Part shown: positions 45,285 to 55,873 of the stretch, in pieces
Layout of the letters: each line of letters opens with the position of its first letter
Numbering within the stretch: position 1 is the first letter of the stretch
Assembly (NCBI RefSeq): GCF_001854185.1
Contig: NZ_CP017603.1
Coordinates: 434,001 to 498,000 of the forward strand
Length of the DNA: 64,000 nt
Direction of reading: 5' to 3'
DNA from: Clostridium formicaceticum
GTDB taxonomy: Bacteria; Bacillota; Clostridia; Peptostreptococcales; Natronincolaceae
Program-made: the position numbers and the translations under genes
The notes under the pieces: model-generated
Told to the model about the DNA's origin: nothing
Seen by the model: only the letters and a program-made list of their open reading frames with translations
The model's database searches: none

Positions 45285-46193
45285 CTATTTTTTTATACCT
45301 ATTTTTTCCCCTACATGTACTTTTGTTTCAATGCCTTGTTGTGTATTTTCAATAAGATCCCTATCGATTTTTATTCTATTAGGTTGTAAGAAGAGAATAA
45401 CAGTAGAACCACCAAATTTAAAATATCCTTTTTCTTCTCCTTTTTTCACAGTCTGTCTTGGATGAAAGGTTTGAATAATGGAGCCTACAAAGGTAGCACC
45501 AACCTCCACCATCAAAACCCTTCCAAAATTATATGAATCAAAAACAGTAAACTCCCTTTTATTTTGACAGTATAAAGAAGTAATTTTCCTTAAAGCTATG
45601 GGATTCACTGAATAATATCCACCAGCAATTTTTGTAGCATGTTCAGGTACACCCTCGTCAGGGAAATGAAAGCGGTGATAATCAGCTGGGCTTAGCCTGA
45701 CGGTGATACAGGCTCCGCCTTGATACTCCGCTGCTAATCCTTTATTTTGCAAAAGCTCCTCAAGACAATATTCCTGTCCTTTGATTTGTAATACTCTTTT
45801 CCTATGGATGTTTTCATAAGCCATTACCCTGCCATCGGCAGGAGAAACAAATACTTTTTCATCCATACATATGGGTCTTGCTTCTTTTTTTAATCTTCTT
45901 ATAAAAAACTCATTGAAGTTTTTATAGGAGGATGGATCTTCATTTTCTGCTTCCTGCATATCAATATCCAATTCCTTTATAAAGGAAGCAATTTTCCTTC
46001 TGCTTATAGGTAAATCCTGCATTTTACCATAAATAACAGAAAGGAATTTTTTCTTTATCAGTATTTCCAACATACTACTGCCTAGTTTTGTTTCATGCAT
46101 CCATCTTAAATAGCGTCCCCCTGCTACTACTTCTTCTTTCTTTGCCCCTGTTTTTCTATCTATATAATAAATCACGATTTTATCATCCTTCAT
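45285..46193 (-). CDS. psd: Phosphatidylserine decarboxylase proenzyme
   Basis: This membrane-associated enzyme makes phosphatidylethanolamine from phosphatidylserine. It has 302 residues. The self-cleavage site GGST is at about 261-264; cleavage before Ser creates the pyruvoyl group. Other family features are [32 protein letters not shown] and [16 protein letters not shown] with the catalytic His. ATG follows AGGAAAAATTATT. No pssA gene is adjacent, and the gene is separated from pyrE by 250 bp. Confidence 0.95.
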   Translation of the reverse strand: MKDDKIVIYYIDRKTGAKKEEVVAGGRYLRWMHETKLGSSMLEILIKKKFLSVIYGKMQDLPISRRKIASFIKELDIDMQEAENEDPSSYKNFNEFFIRRLKKEARPICMDEKVFVSPADGRVMAYENIHRKRVLQIKGQEYCLEELLQNKGLAAEYQGGACITVRLSPADYHRFHFPDEGVPEHATKIAGGYYSVNPIALRKITSLYCQNKREFTVFDSYNFGRVLMVEVGATFVGSIIQTFHPRQTVKKGEEKGYFKFGGSTVILFLQPNRIKIDRDLIENTQQGIETKVHVGEKIGIKK

Positions 46194-46317
46194 AATAATT
46201 TTTCCTATTATTATATCAACAAATTTCTTTTCTTAATAGGGGTCTTTAAAATGATTTAATATTTAAAATATATGCTCCTCTACATCTCAATATAATATAT
46301 ATTATTATAATAAAGTT

Positions 46318-46371
46318 GAAGGATCTGGCAATTTGAGGCTAATAAGACTATTAGCTATCGCAAGATCCTTC
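46318..46371. repeat. Nested palindrome between psd and pyrE
   Basis: An outer stem GAAGGATCT/AGATCCTTC encloses an inner stem GGCTAATA/TATTAGC. No T-run follows on the minus strand, so it is a weak terminator candidate for the pyr operon. Its AGATCCTTC edge recalls dispersed repeats of the GTCATTCTGAGCG class. Confidence 0.5.
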
Positions 46372-46445
46372 TCTATCCTCAGAGCCACAACTTAGGAGGG
46401 CTTTTAAAAAAAGTCACCTTAAGCTAACACCCGTCGTAACGATAT

Positions 46446-47024
46446 TTATAATTTTCTACTGCCTGGTTTTACTAAAGGAAGCTTTCCTTCTTTGCAAATA
46501 GCACATTCTTCAGCATCATAAGAAACTACTTCTGTAGATAAGGCTGCCCTTAGTTTTGTGCCAAAATCGATGCTTCCATTACTTCTATCTACTAAAACCG
46601 CCACACCTACTACTTCTCCTTCTTGTTCTTTTACGATGTCTATCACTTCTCTGACAGATCCCCCTGTAGTAATAACATCTTCTGCTACTAAAACCCTCGC
46701 TCCCTTTGGAATGCTAAATCCTCTACGCAAGGTCATTTTGCCGTTTTCCCTTTCTGCAAAAAGGTTTTTGGCTTTTAGCTGTCTCGCCAACTCATAAGAA
46801 AAGATAATTCCTCCCATTGCTGGTCCTATAACGATGTCTATTTGATCCCCTTGAAATTCTTTTGCTAAACCCTTTGCTATTTCCGCTGTATATTCTGGAT
46901 ACTGTAATATTTTTGCACATTGCATATATTGGTTACTATGTCGTCCTGAGGTTAATAAAAAGTGTCCTTGTAATAACACCTCTGATTTTTCTAAGATTTC
47001 TATAACTCTTTCCTTTGTTAACAT
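46446..47024 (-). CDS. pyrE: Orotate phosphoribosyltransferase
   Basis: This enzyme joins orotate and PRPP to make orotidine 5'-phosphate, the fifth step of UMP synthesis. It has 192 residues. The PRPP motif is VLVAEDVITTGGSVREVID, and the N-terminal HFLLTSGRHSNQYMQCAKILQYP is typical of clostridial PyrE. It is the last gene of the pyrimidine cluster, separated from pyrD by 230 bp holding an inverted-repeat element. ATG follows TAGGAGG. Confidence 0.95.
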   Translation of the reverse strand: MLTKERVIEILEKSEVLLQGHFLLTSGRHSNQYMQCAKILQYPEYTAEIAKGLAKEFQGDQIDIVIGPAMGGIIFSYELARQLKAKNLFAERENGKMTLRRGFSIPKGARVLVAEDVITTGGSVREVIDIVKEQEGEVVGVAVLVDRSNGSIDFGTKLRAALSTEVVSYDAEECAICKEGKLPLVKPGSRKL

Positions 47025-47059
47025 TTTAAATCCTCCTATTCATATTTAGTTCTATATTA

Positions 47060-47208
47060 AGGCGACCACAGGTCGCCCCTAGATTCGTCTCAACAAATTT
47101 GTGTAGGTACCTCTGATATCTATAAGGAAGCCCTGTAGTCGCCTACGTTGATTTCAACGAGGTTATGTAGATATTTCTAGTATCTGTAGGGGCGACCTGT
47201 GGTCGCCC
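47060..47208. repeat. GGCGACC inverted-repeat element between pyrD and pyrE
   Basis: The ends are GGCGACCACAGGTCGCCCCT and AGGGGCGACCTGTGGTCGCC, exact inverted repeats that are themselves palindromic. The interior has two similar units (CAACAAATTTGTGTAGGTA and CAACGAGGTTATGTAGATA). Similar GGGCGACC palindromes are dispersed in many bacterial genomes. It is non-coding, about 149 bp, and much richer in GC at its ends than its surroundings. Confidence 0.75.
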
Positions 47209-47255
47209 GTTGTTTGTTACCTATCACATTCTACGTCAATTTTGAAGCAATAACA

Positions 47256-48176
47256 TTAAATTCTCTCATACAACTTTCCTCTTACTTCTTCAATACTTTG
47301 AAGTGCATACTGCTCTAAGTAATCTTCTATCCCTTCTAGTACATCCATAGTAGCCATTGGATTCGTAAAATTAGCCGTTCCTACCGCCACACCTGTGGCC
47401 CCTGCCAATAGAAACTCCACTGCGTCTTCCCCTGTCATAATGCCTCCCATGCCTATAATAGGAATATCTACAGCCTGTGCCACCTGATACACCATTCTTA
47501 CCGCTACCGGCTTGATGGCCGGCCCTGAAAGACCTCCTACTACATTGGCTAAGATTGGCTTTCTTTTATGAATATCTATTGCCATTCCTGTTAAAGTATT
47601 GATTAGGGATAAGGCATCTGCCCCTCCGGCTACAGCAGCTCTAGCTATTTCTGTAACATCTGTTACGTTAGGTGTTAACTTTACAATAAGAGGTTGTTTG
47701 GTATATTTTTTCACTTCTTTTGTAACATACTCCGCCATTTGTGGATCTGTACCGAAGCATACACCGCCCTCCTTCACATTTGGACAAGAGATGTTGAGTT
47801 CCAGCATATCGACATCTTCTGAGGCTAGTCTTTCTGCTACTGCACAATATTCCTCCACTGTCTTACCAGCTATATTTACGATAATTTTTGTATCATATTT
47901 TCTTAAAAAAGGAATATCTTTTTCAATAAATTCCGCTACACCAGGATTCTGCAAACCGACACTATTTAACATTCCTCCATAGGTTTCCGCCACTCTAGGG
48001 GTAGGATTTCCCTTCCAGGCTGTACTAGAAACCCCTTTTACCACTACAGCCCCTAGTTTATTTAAATCTACAAATTCTCCATATTCTCTACCACTACCAA
48101 AGGTGCCAGAGGCTGTCATCACAGGGTTCTTAAGTTCTATACCTGCTATATTTATTTTTAAATTAGGTTTCATCAT
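47256..48176 (-). CDS. pyrD: Dihydroorotate dehydrogenase, catalytic subunit (class 1B)
   Basis: This FMN subunit oxidises dihydroorotate to orotate and passes electrons through PyrK to NAD+. It has 306 residues. Features are NPVMTASGTFGSGREY, NISCPNVKEGGVCFG with the active-site Cys region, KLTPNVTDV and GMGGIMTGEDAVEFLLAGATGVAVGTA. The frame opens with TTG at 48182, but ATG at 48176 overlaps the pyrK stop as ATGA and is ten bases from GAGG. Pairing with pyrK marks it as the NAD-linked 1B type. Confidence 0.95.
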   Translation of the reverse strand: MMKPNLKINIAGIELKNPVMTASGTFGSGREYGEFVDLNKLGAVVVKGVSSTAWKGNPTPRVAETYGGMLNSVGLQNPGVAEFIEKDIPFLRKYDTKIIVNIAGKTVEEYCAVAERLASEDVDMLELNISCPNVKEGGVCFGTDPQMAEYVTKEVKKYTKQPLIVKLTPNVTDVTEIARAAVAGGADALSLINTLTGMAIDIHKRKPILANVVGGLSGPAIKPVAVRMVYQVAQAVDIPIIGMGGIMTGEDAVEFLLAGATGVAVGTANFTNPMATMDVLEGIEDYLEQYALQSIEEVRGKLYERI

Positions 48177-48943
48177 TCCCAAATCACCTCATCCCTTAAG
48201 AAAACTGGACCATCTTTGCATACCCTTGTGTTTTCCCAATCATTTGTTTCTTTCTTTACTGTCTTGCAGGTACATACCAAACAAGCCCCTATGCCACAAG
48301 CCATCCTCTCCTCTAGAGATAGTTCAGCAGGTATTTCCTTTTCTTTTGCCCACGCTGCCACTGCCTTTAACATAGATTTAGGACCACAGCTATAAATCAT
48401 AGCTGCCCTTGGATCATCTTTTTCCAATAACTCCAGCACATTACCCTTATGGCCATAGGAACCATCTTCTGTAGCTACATAAACTTTAGCTCCAAGCTTC
48501 TCAAAGTCCTCTATTAAAATTGGATTGCATCGAAACCCTAAATAGACGCTTGTATTTCCCTTTAAATGTTTTACTAGTTCTAACAGTGGCGGGGCTCCAA
48601 TGCCTCCACCGATGACAATATTTTCTCTTACCTTTCCGTCTATTGTAAATCCATTTCCCAAGGGACCTAAGACTTTCACTTCGTCATTCGCCTGCATTTT
48701 TGATAGTTTTTTCGTGCCTTCTCCTACAACAGCGTAAATCAATCTTGTCGTAGCTTCTTCTCGATTTATTTCACAAATACTAATAGGTCTTGGCAATAAA
48801 TGTCGTCCATCTTCACAATATAGATTTACAAATTTCCCGGGAAAACCCTCTATCGTTAATTCTTTCGACAATAATATCATTTCATAAATTTCAGGAACAA
48901 CTTCTCTATTGCTTAAAATTTTTACCTTTCCTATAGTTTTCAT
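48173..48943 (-). CDS. pyrK: Dihydroorotate dehydrogenase, electron transfer subunit
   Basis: This 256-residue subunit carries FAD and a [2Fe-2S] cluster and links PyrD to NAD+. RPISICEI is the FAD-binding motif, [16 protein letters not shown] the NAD-binding loop, and [16 protein letters not shown] followed by VCKDGPVF supplies the four cluster Cys. It overlaps carB and pyrD by 4 bp each. ATG follows TTAGGAGG. Confidence 0.95.
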   Translation of the reverse strand: MKTIGKVKILSNREVVPEIYEMILLSKELTIEGFPGKFVNLYCEDGRHLLPRPISICEINREEATTRLIYAVVGEGTKKLSKMQANDEVKVLGPLGNGFTIDGKVRENIVIGGGIGAPPLLELVKHLKGNTSVYLGFRCNPILIEDFEKLGAKVYVATEDGSYGHKGNVLELLEKDDPRAAMIYSCGPKSMLKAVAAWAKEKEIPAELSLEERMACGIGACLVCTCKTVKKETNDWENTRVCKDGPVFLRDEVIWE

Positions 48944-51900
48944 GCAATTCCTCCTAAATCTACAATATCAACTTCTTCTATGGTAATATTGCTTTCCATG
49001 ATCTCTAACATGGCCTTTACTGTATCTAAAGATGTCAATACATTGACAGAAGTCTCTAAAGCAGTTCTTCGAATTCTAAAACCATCTCTTTTTACATCAT
49101 GTCCTCTTGTAGGTGTATTGATCACCAATTCTACCATGCCACTTCGAATAGCATCTAATATATTTGGTACCCCTTCACTGATTTTTTTAACTTCAGTGGT
49201 AGGAATTTGATGTTTTTCTAAGAAGTTTTTCGTGCCTTCTGTTGCCATGAAAGCATAACCTTTTTCAGCAAAGCGTCTTCCTAATTCAACAAATTCTTCC
49301 TTATCATAATCCTTCAAGGTAACTAAAATTTTCCCTTCTTTTTTCGGCATTTTTATACCTGCTGCTATAAAACCTTTATATAGTGCCTCTGTCAATGTCT
49401 CTCCTATTCCTAAAACTTCTCCAGTTGATTTCATTTCTGGCCCTAGACTCATCTCCACTAGCGGTAGTTTTTCTGTAGAAAACACCGGTACCTTTACAGC
49501 TACCAATTCTGCCTCTGGATAAACCCCTGTGCCATAGCCAAGCTCTTGTAACTTTTCCCCCAGCATGGCCTTGGTAGCAAGAGCAATCATTGGCACCCCT
49601 GTTACTTTACTGATAAAAGGTACTGTTCTACTGGAACGTGGATTTACTTCGATGACATAGACTTCCTTCTGAAACTCTACGAATTGTATATTGATCATTC
49701 CCTTTACCTTTAGCGCTATGGCAATGGATTTTGTATAATCTAAAATTTTGTTTTTGATTTCTTCAGAGACGTTTTGGCTAGGATAGATGGATATACTGTC
49801 TCCTGAATGTACGCCAGCCCTCTCTAAATGCTCCATAATACCGGGAATCAGTATTTCTTCCCCATCACATATAGCATCTACCTCTATTTCTCTTCCTATT
49901 AAATAACGGTCGATGAGAACAGGGTTTTTGGTATCTCGGATAAAAGCGTCTTTTAAATAGCGCTTTAATTCTTCTTCTCCATAGGTAATTTCCATCCCCT
50001 GACCTCCTAATACATAGGAAGGTCGCACCAACACAGGGTAGCCTACCTTTTCGGCTTCTTTGATCCCTTCTTCTATGGAGGTTACTGCCTTACCCTGTGG
50101 TCTAGGTATATTTAATCTTTCCATTAAATCATCGAATTTTTCCCGATCTTCTGCTGTATCAATCTCTTCTGGTTTTGTACCTAAGATAGGTATGTTCATC
50201 TCCCTAAGAAATTTTGCTAATTTGATAGCGGTTTGTCCACCAAATTGTAGTATCACACCCTCTGGTTTTTCTTTTTCTACGATGTTTAGTACATCTTCCT
50301 CTGTCAAAGGCTCAAAGTATAGTTTGTCAGAAATGTTGAAGTCGGTACTTACGGTTTCAGGATTGTTGTTTACAATAATGGTTTCTATGCCAGCCTCCCT
50401 TAAGGCTAAAATACTGTGGACGGAACAGTAGTCAAATTCTATACCCTGTCCTATTCTTATGGGTCCAGAACCAATAACCATCACTTTTTTTCTATCACTT
50501 GTCTCGACTTCATCGATTTCATCATAGGTGGAATAATAGTAAGGGGATACTGCTTCAAACTCTCCTCCACAGGTATCTACCATCTTATAAACTGGCTTCA
50601 TGTTCCACTTGCATCTTCTGCGATAGACCTCTTGAGGATTACAGCCTACTAAATCCGCAATTCCTTTGTCCGAGAATCCTTTTCGTTTTAATACCTTCAT
50701 CCAAGCTTCTGTGATGTCTTCCAGACCTACTTCCTTTAGCCTCTTTTCTTCTACTACGATCCCCATTATTTTTTCCATAAAGAATCTGTCTATGCCGGTG
50801 ATCTCACATACCTTTTCTGCTCTATAATTTCTTCTTAGCAGTTCTGCTATATCGAAGATTCTTTCATCATTAGGTGTTACGACGCTTTTCTTTAATTCTT
50901 CTGTGGTCTTTTCTTTAGAAGATTTCCTCTCCAGGGTATACTGCCCTATTTCCAGGGAACGTATCCCCTTTAACAGCGCCGCTTCAAAGGTGTTGCCAAT
51001 AGCCATAATTTCCCCTGTTGCCATCATCTTTGTTCCTAAGGTTCTATTGGCACCGTGGAATTTATCAAAGGGCCATTTAGGAATTTTTACAACAACATAG
51101 TCTAAAGTTGGTTCAAAACAAGCGTAGGTTTTTTCTGTTACTGCATTTTTTATCTCATCCAAGCCATAGCCAAGAGCGATTTTAGCAGCTACTCTAGCTA
51201 TAGGATAGCCAGTTACCTTAGAAGCTAAGGCAGAGGAACGACTCACCCTAGGATTGATTTCTATGACTGCATACTCAAAGCTCTTAGGGTTTAAAGCAAA
51301 TTGTACATTGCATCCCCCTTCTATTTCAATCGCATTGATAATATCAATGGAGGCGGTTCTTAACATTTGGTATTCCTTGTCAGAAAGGGTTTGAGAGGGA
51401 GCCACTACGATACTATCACCGGTATGAATCCCTACTGGGTCGATGTTTTCCATATTACATACAGTAATACAGTTGCCGTTTTTATCCCGCATTACCTCGT
51501 ATTCAATTTCCTTCCAACCCTTGATACTTTTTTCTAATAGTACTTGTCCCACTCTACTCATCTGTAAACCTGAAGTTAAAATTTCCTTCAGTTCTACCTC
51601 ATTGTCGGCTATACCACCGCCGGTACCCCCAAGGGTATAGGCTGGTCTTACAATCACCGGATACCCAACTTTATTAGCAAATTGAAGACCGCCTTCTATG
51701 GTTGTGATGATTTCACTTTCTACTACCGGCTGTTGAATTTCCTCCATCAATGCTTTAAAGATTTCTCTATCTTCTCCCTTTTTGATGGACTCAATGGGGG
51801 TGCCTATGATATTTACATTGTATTTTTCTAATATACCTTGATCATAAAGTTCTACTGCAAGATTTAGTCCTGTTTGTCCTCCCATGCCTACCAACAGACT

Positions 51901-52152
51901 ATCAGGTTTTTCCTTGGCAATTACTTTTTCTACAAAGTCAAGGGTCAGTGGTTCTATATAGATTTTATCTGCTACTTCTCTATCTGTCATGATGGTGGCA
52001 GGATTACTGTTGATCAATACAACTTCTACTCCTTCTTCTTTTAACGCCCCACAGGCCTGGGTGCCTGCATAGTCAAACTCTGCTGCTTGACCTATAATGA
52101 TAGGACCTGATCCGATTACTAATACTTTCTTTATGCTATAGTCTCTTGGCAT
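48940..52152 (-). CDS. carB: Carbamoyl-phosphate synthase, large subunit
   Basis: This 1070-residue subunit makes carbamoyl phosphate from bicarbonate, ammonia and two ATP. Two ATP-grasp halves are visible: [21 protein letters not shown] at the start and [21 protein letters not shown] near residue 555. The C-terminal MGS-like domain ([20 protein letters not shown]...) carries allosteric control, typically by UMP or PRPP. It overlaps carA by 22 bp. ATG follows GAGGGGG. Confidence 0.96.
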   Translation of the reverse strand: MPRDYSIKKVLVIGSGPIIIGQAAEFDYAGTQACGALKEEGVEVVLINSNPATIMTDREVADKIYIEPLTLDFVEKVIAKEKPDSLLVGMGGQTGLNLAVELYDQGILEKYNVNIIGTPIESIKKGEDREIFKALMEEIQQPVVESEIITTIEGGLQFANKVGYPVIVRPAYTLGGTGGGIADNEVELKEILTSGLQMSRVGQVLLEKSIKGWKEIEYEVMRDKNGNCITVCNMENIDPVGIHTGDSIVVAPSQTLSDKEYQMLRTASIDIINAIEIEGGCNVQFALNPKSFEYAVIEINPRVSRSSALASKVTGYPIARVAAKIALGYGLDEIKNAVTEKTYACFEPTLDYVVVKIPKWPFDKFHGANRTLGTKMMATGEIMAIGNTFEAALLKGIRSLEIGQYTLERKSSKEKTTEELKKSVVTPNDERIFDIAELLRRNYRAEKVCEITGIDRFFMEKIMGIVVEEKRLKEVGLEDITEAWMKVLKRKGFSDKGIADLVGCNPQEVYRRRCKWNMKPVYKMVDTCGGEFEAVSPYYYSTYDEIDEVETSDRKKVMVIGSGPIRIGQGIEFDYCSVHSILALREAGIETIIVNNNPETVSTDFNISDKLYFEPLTEEDVLNIVEKEKPEGVILQFGGQTAIKLAKFLREMNIPILGTKPEEIDTAEDREKFDDLMERLNIPRPQGKAVTSIEEGIKEAEKVGYPVLVRPSYVLGGQGMEITYGEEELKRYLKDAFIRDTKNPVLIDRYLIGREIEVDAICDGEEILIPGIMEHLERAGVHSGDSISIYPSQNVSEEIKNKILDYTKSIAIALKVKGMINIQFVEFQKEVYVIEVNPRSSRTVPFISKVTGVPMIALATKAMLGEKLQELGYGTGVYPEAELVAVKVPVFSTEKLPLVEMSLGPEMKSTGEVLGIGETLTEALYKGFIAAGIKMPKKEGKILVTLKDYDKEEFVELGRRFAEKGYAFMATEGTKNFLEKHQIPTTEVKKISEGVPNILDAIRSGMVELVINTPTRGHDVKRDGFRIRRTALETSVNVLTSLDTVKAMLEIMESNITIEEVDIVDLGGIA

Positions 52153-53216
52153 TTGTATTCCCCCTCTAAAACTTCCATAAATTTGTCAAATATATATGCT
52201 GTGTCCTGTGGTCCTGGAGATGCTTCAGGGTGAAACTGTACACTGAATATAGGTAAAACTTTGTGTTGCATTCCTTCTATAGTATTATCATTTAAATTGA
52301 TATGGGTAATGAGGATATCTTTCGGTTGGTTTTCCTTTTTCACCACATAGCCATGATTCTGTGAGGTGATATAAACCTTATTGTTCATGATATCCTTCAC
52401 AGGATGATTACAGCCACGGTGACCAAACTTGAGTTTTTCTGTATCTCCTCCCAAACTTAGTGCCAAAAGCTGATGCCCTAAACAAATTCCAACGATAGGT
52501 TTTTTCCCTATGAGTTTTTTTATAGTTTCAATGGTACCTGTTAGAGCCTTAGGGTCCCCAGGGCCATTGGATAAAAAGATGCCATCTGGATTGATCTTTA
52601 AAATTTCTTCTGCTGTTGCAGTAGCCGGAAAAATCGTCATTTTACAGTTTCTTTTTTTAAAGGATCTTATGATATTTTCCTTAATACCAAAATCCATCAT
52701 AGCAATATGCTTGCCTGTACCTTCTATGGTATGAATCTGCTGTGTTGTCACCTGCTGTACTGCATCATCATTGTGAAATGCCTCTAATTTCTCATGGATG
52801 ATTTCTTCCTTTAAATCTTCAGTGGTTATTATACCCTTCATGGTTCCATAATTTCTAAGAATTTTTGTTAAAGCTCTTGTGTCTATTCCTTCCAGACCCA
52901 TGACCTTTGCTTCTTTTAAATAACCATCTAAATCCATTTCACAACGCCAGTTGCTAGGCACAGTGGCTCTTTCCCTCACAATAAATCCCTTTACTTTTGG
53001 AGAAGAGGATTCTACGTCCTCTAGGTTAATGCCGTAGTTTCCAATAAGCGGGTAGGTCATGACTACCATTTGCCCAAAGTAAGAAGGATCTGTAAGAATT
53101 TCCTGGTATCCTGTCATACCGGTGTTGAAAACCACTTCCCCTACAGCTTCTTTTATATATCCAAAGGCTTTCCCTTCAAAAACAGTGCCATTTTCCAAAA
53201 TCAATTTTGCCTTCAT
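52131..53216 (-). CDS. carA: Carbamoyl-phosphate synthase, small subunit
   Basis: This glutaminase subunit of 361 residues supplies ammonia to CarB. The class I amidotransferase domain has the nucleophile Cys in [17 protein letters not shown] and the catalytic His/Glu in [11 protein letters not shown]. The N-terminal CPSase_sm_chain domain is complete ([21 protein letters not shown]). Its location in the pyr operon suggests pyrimidine rather than arginine control. ATG follows AAAGGGGCG. Confidence 0.96.
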   Translation of the reverse strand: MKAKLILENGTVFEGKAFGYIKEAVGEVVFNTGMTGYQEILTDPSYFGQMVVMTYPLIGNYGINLEDVESSSPKVKGFIVRERATVPSNWRCEMDLDGYLKEAKVMGLEGIDTRALTKILRNYGTMKGIITTEDLKEEIIHEKLEAFHNDDAVQQVTTQQIHTIEGTGKHIAMMDFGIKENIIRSFKKRNCKMTIFPATATAEEILKINPDGIFLSNGPGDPKALTGTIETIKKLIGKKPIVGICLGHQLLALSLGGDTEKLKFGHRGCNHPVKDIMNNKVYITSQNHGYVVKKENQPKDILITHINLNDNTIEGMQHKVLPIFSVQFHPEASPGPQDTAYIFDKFMEVLEGEYKCQETIA

Positions 53217-53269
53217 ATATTTCGCCCCTTTTTTAAAAATAAGTCTTGTATTTGTCCAACCAAAAAAAC

Positions 53270-54196
53270 TTATCTAAAGATCTGCTGTAAATCTTTCTTC
53301 ATATCTAACGCAGCTTCTCTTGCTGCTAGGTAAAATTCTTTTTCACTAAACTTTGACTGATAGGGTTGTTTTTGGTGGGCTGCGATGATTCCTCTAGAGG
53401 AATTGATGATTGCCCCTAATCCATCTTCATTAAAATATCCTTTTAAGTCTTTAGCAGTGGCTCCCTGTGCACCATATCCCGGTACCAAGAAGTAAGTCTT
53501 TGGCATGATACCTCGAAGTTTTTCTGCCTGCTGAGGATGGGTGGCTCCTACTACTGCTCCTATGGCGCTATAGCCTCTTTTTCCTATCAGAGATTGCCCC
53601 CATTGATCCACCATTTTCCCTACCCTTTCATAAAGTTTTTCTCCACCTACATCTAGGTCCTGTATCTCTCCACTATTGGGGTTGGAGGTCTTCACTAGAA
53701 TAAACAGACCTTTATCATAATTTTTACAATGCCCTATATAGGGTTCGATGGAGTCAGAACCAAGATAAGGGTTTAAGGTGATGCAGTCCTGTTGATAAAC
53801 AGTATAGCTTTCTTCCTCCACCTTCACTTTTCCTATATGTCCATCTGCATAGGCTTCAGCTGTTGAAGTAATATCACTTCTTTTAATATCTCCTATGACC
53901 ATCAGGCCCTTTTCTTTTGCGTATTGAAGGGTATCTATATAAGCCTGCATACCTTCTGCTCCATATTGCTCATACATGGCAACCTGAGGCTTCACTGCTG
54001 GTACAATATCATAAATCCCATCAATAATCTTTTTATTGAATTCTAGAAAAGCTTTTGCTGCTGCCTTAGGGGTTTTTCCATAATTACTATAGGCTTCTTC
54101 CTTGATATATTGGGGTACAAAACTTAATCTAGGGTCTAATCCTACTACTGTAGGGTTTTGCGTTTCTTCAATTTTTGCTATTAATCGATCGATCAT
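53270..54196 (-). CDS. pyrF: Orotidine 5'-phosphate decarboxylase
   Basis: This enzyme makes UMP from OMP, the last step of the pathway. At 308 residues it is the longer PyrF type 2 form. Catalytic residues lie in GLMVIGDIKRSDITSTAEAYADGHIG (Asp-Lys-Asp pattern), and GAVVGATHPQQAEKLR and PGYGAQGATAKDL mark the phosphate-binding end. It overlaps pyrC by 4 bp. ATG follows GAAGGAGG. Confidence 0.95.
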   Translation of the reverse strand: MIDRLIAKIEETQNPTVVGLDPRLSFVPQYIKEEAYSNYGKTPKAAAKAFLEFNKKIIDGIYDIVPAVKPQVAMYEQYGAEGMQAYIDTLQYAKEKGLMVIGDIKRSDITSTAEAYADGHIGKVKVEEESYTVYQQDCITLNPYLGSDSIEPYIGHCKNYDKGLFILVKTSNPNSGEIQDLDVGGEKLYERVGKMVDQWGQSLIGKRGYSAIGAVVGATHPQQAEKLRGIMPKTYFLVPGYGAQGATAKDLKGYFNEDGLGAIINSSRGIIAAHQKQPYQSKFSEKEFYLAAREAALDMKKDLQQIFR

Positions 54197-55497
54197 ATTT
54201 TTTGGCCTCCTTCTATTAAACTACCATTTTCCACAATGATATTTCCTTCTACAATGGTATATTTTACTTTTCCTTTTACCTTTTTCCCATGAAAGGGTGT
54301 ATTCTTTGCCTTTGAAACAAACTGGTTTTTATCTATAGGATAAGTCTCCTCAGGGTCTATGATGGTGATGTCTGCCATCTTTCCAATACCTAAAGTTCCT
54401 CTGTCTATTCCCAATAATTTTGCAGGATTACTGCTCATCAATTCAATCATCTGCATTGGTGTTAAAATTCCTTCCTCTACTAACTCTGTTATGGTTAAAG
54501 CTACAGCAGTTTCAAGTCCTACAATTCCAAAGGCTGCCTTCTCATAGGAAGTATTTTTATCTTTTTCGTGATGGGGTGCATGGTCCGTAGCAATCATGTC
54601 TATGATTCCATTTCTTAATGCTTCTCTGATGGCCTCTACATCCTCTTGGCTTCTTAATGGTGGGTTCATCTTGGTATTGGTATCCTCTGCTGTCACTACT
54701 TCTTCTGTCAGAGCAAAGTGGTGGGGACATACCTCTGCTGTCACAAATACCCCTTCGTCCTTTCCTTTTTTAAGGATTTCTACTGTTCCTTTTGTACTAA
54801 TATGACAAAGGTGAAGTTTGGCACCCTTATCTTTTGCCAGTGCAATATCTCTAGCAGCAATTACTTCTTCAGAAGCACTAGGTATTCCTTGAATCCCCAA
54901 TTCCCTAGAGCGCTTCCCTTCATTCATCACCCCTTTACCTGCAAGAGCATGATCCTCACAATGAGAAAACACTGGTATATTTAATTCTGCCGCCAATTTT
55001 AATGCTTCCTCCATAAGACGGGAGTTCATCACCGTTTTACCATCTTCACTGATACCACAGATGCCCCTTTTCACCATTTCTTTTATTTCTGCTAATTCCT
55101 CTCCAAGCTGTCCTTTTGTTATGGTTCCTATAGGAAGTACCTTCACCACAGCCTCCTTAGAAGCCTTATTAAGGATAAAATCTACAACCTTGGTGTTATC
55201 TATCACAGGATTTGTATTAGGCATACAACATATGCTGGTAAAACCTCCTATTGCTGCGCTTTTACTCCCTGTTTCTATAGTTTCTTTATACTCAAATCCA
55301 GGCTCCCTTAAATGTACATGTACATCAATGAGTCCTGGTACCACCCAACAACCTTTAGCATCAATCACCTTCTCCGCCGCTACCTCTATGTTTTTTGCAA
55401 CAGCAGCAATTCTATGATCCTTTATAAGTACATCCTTCACTTCATCAATATTTGATATTGGATCTATCACCCTACCATTTTTTATCAGTAAACTCAT
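54193..55497 (-). CDS. pyrC: Dihydroorotase
   Basis: This zinc amidohydrolase cyclises carbamoyl aspartate to dihydroorotate. It has about 434 residues. Metal ligands are visible in GLIDVHVHLREPG, SHCEDHAL, LHLCHISTKGTVE and MIATDHAPHH. The frame opens with GTG at 55506, but ATG at 55497, eight bases from GGAG, is preferred. It is the first gene of the pyr cluster. No pyrB, pyrI or pyrR lies in the window, and no PyrR-type antiterminator could be recognised upstream. Confidence 0.94.
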   Translation of the reverse strand: MSLLIKNGRVIDPISNIDEVKDVLIKDHRIAAVAKNIEVAAEKVIDAKGCWVVPGLIDVHVHLREPGFEYKETIETGSKSAAIGGFTSICCMPNTNPVIDNTKVVDFILNKASKEAVVKVLPIGTITKGQLGEELAEIKEMVKRGICGISEDGKTVMNSRLMEEALKLAAELNIPVFSHCEDHALAGKGVMNEGKRSRELGIQGIPSASEEVIAARDIALAKDKGAKLHLCHISTKGTVEILKKGKDEGVFVTAEVCPHHFALTEEVVTAEDTNTKMNPPLRSQEDVEAIREALRNGIIDMIATDHAPHHEKDKNTSYEKAAFGIVGLETAVALTITELVEEGILTPMQMIELMSSNPAKLLGIDRGTLGIGKMADITIIDPEETYPIDKNQFVSKAKNTPFHGKKVKGKVKYTIVEGNIIVENGSLIEGGQKI

Positions 55498-55573
55498 TTC
55501 AAACACTCCTTTGGTTTTTCTTACTTTTATTTATCTTAACCAGAATTCTAAATAAAAAGGTCTACACACAACA

Positions 55574-55627
55574 AAAAGGACAATAAAGAGATTATTATCT
55601 TATCAATAATCCTTTTATTGTCCTTAA
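55574..55627. terminator. Long hairpin terminator upstream of pyrC
   Basis: AAGGACAATAAA pairs with TTTATTGTCCTT, and an inner GATTATT/AATAATC stem extends it. It overlaps the end of the small 55595-55768 frame. On the minus strand it probably ends the serA operon, though T-richness after the stem is modest. Confidence 0.65.
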
Positions 55628-55768
55628 TTTACTTAAGAATATATAAAAATAAGAAATAGCAACAGCAACACAAAATGGTTGGTTTTGTGCTTCATTCCTA
55701 GCCATATTATCTAGCTTTTTAGTTTCCTGTAACAATGCATCACAAAAAAGTCCAAATGTATAGATCAT
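55595..55768 (-). CDS. Possible 57-residue protein between the serA operon and pyrC
   Basis: The frame begins MIYTFGLFCDALLQETKKLD and ends FLSKLRTIKGLLIR, with a hydrophobic stretch (FCVAVAISYFYIFL) that could be a membrane segment. ATG follows AAAGGATGAG by about ten bases, a modest ribosome site. The last codons lie within a terminator hairpin, which is unusual. It may be a real small protein or a chance frame. Confidence 0.4.
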   Translation of the reverse strand: MIYTFGLFCDALLQETKKLDNMARNEAQNQPFCVAVAISYFYIFLSKLRTIKGLLIR

Positions 55769-55873
55769 TTTTACTCATCCTTTCTGGCCTCACAGGACCA
55801 ATTTAAAGGTTTCTATCACCCTGTATTTTAATGTATGTTATCATATCTTTATTTGACTTGTCAATGTAAAAAT

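Noticed and set aside
55498-55573. PyrR-binding attenuator upstream of pyrC
   Set aside because: The conserved antiterminator loop sequence could not be found on the minus strand.
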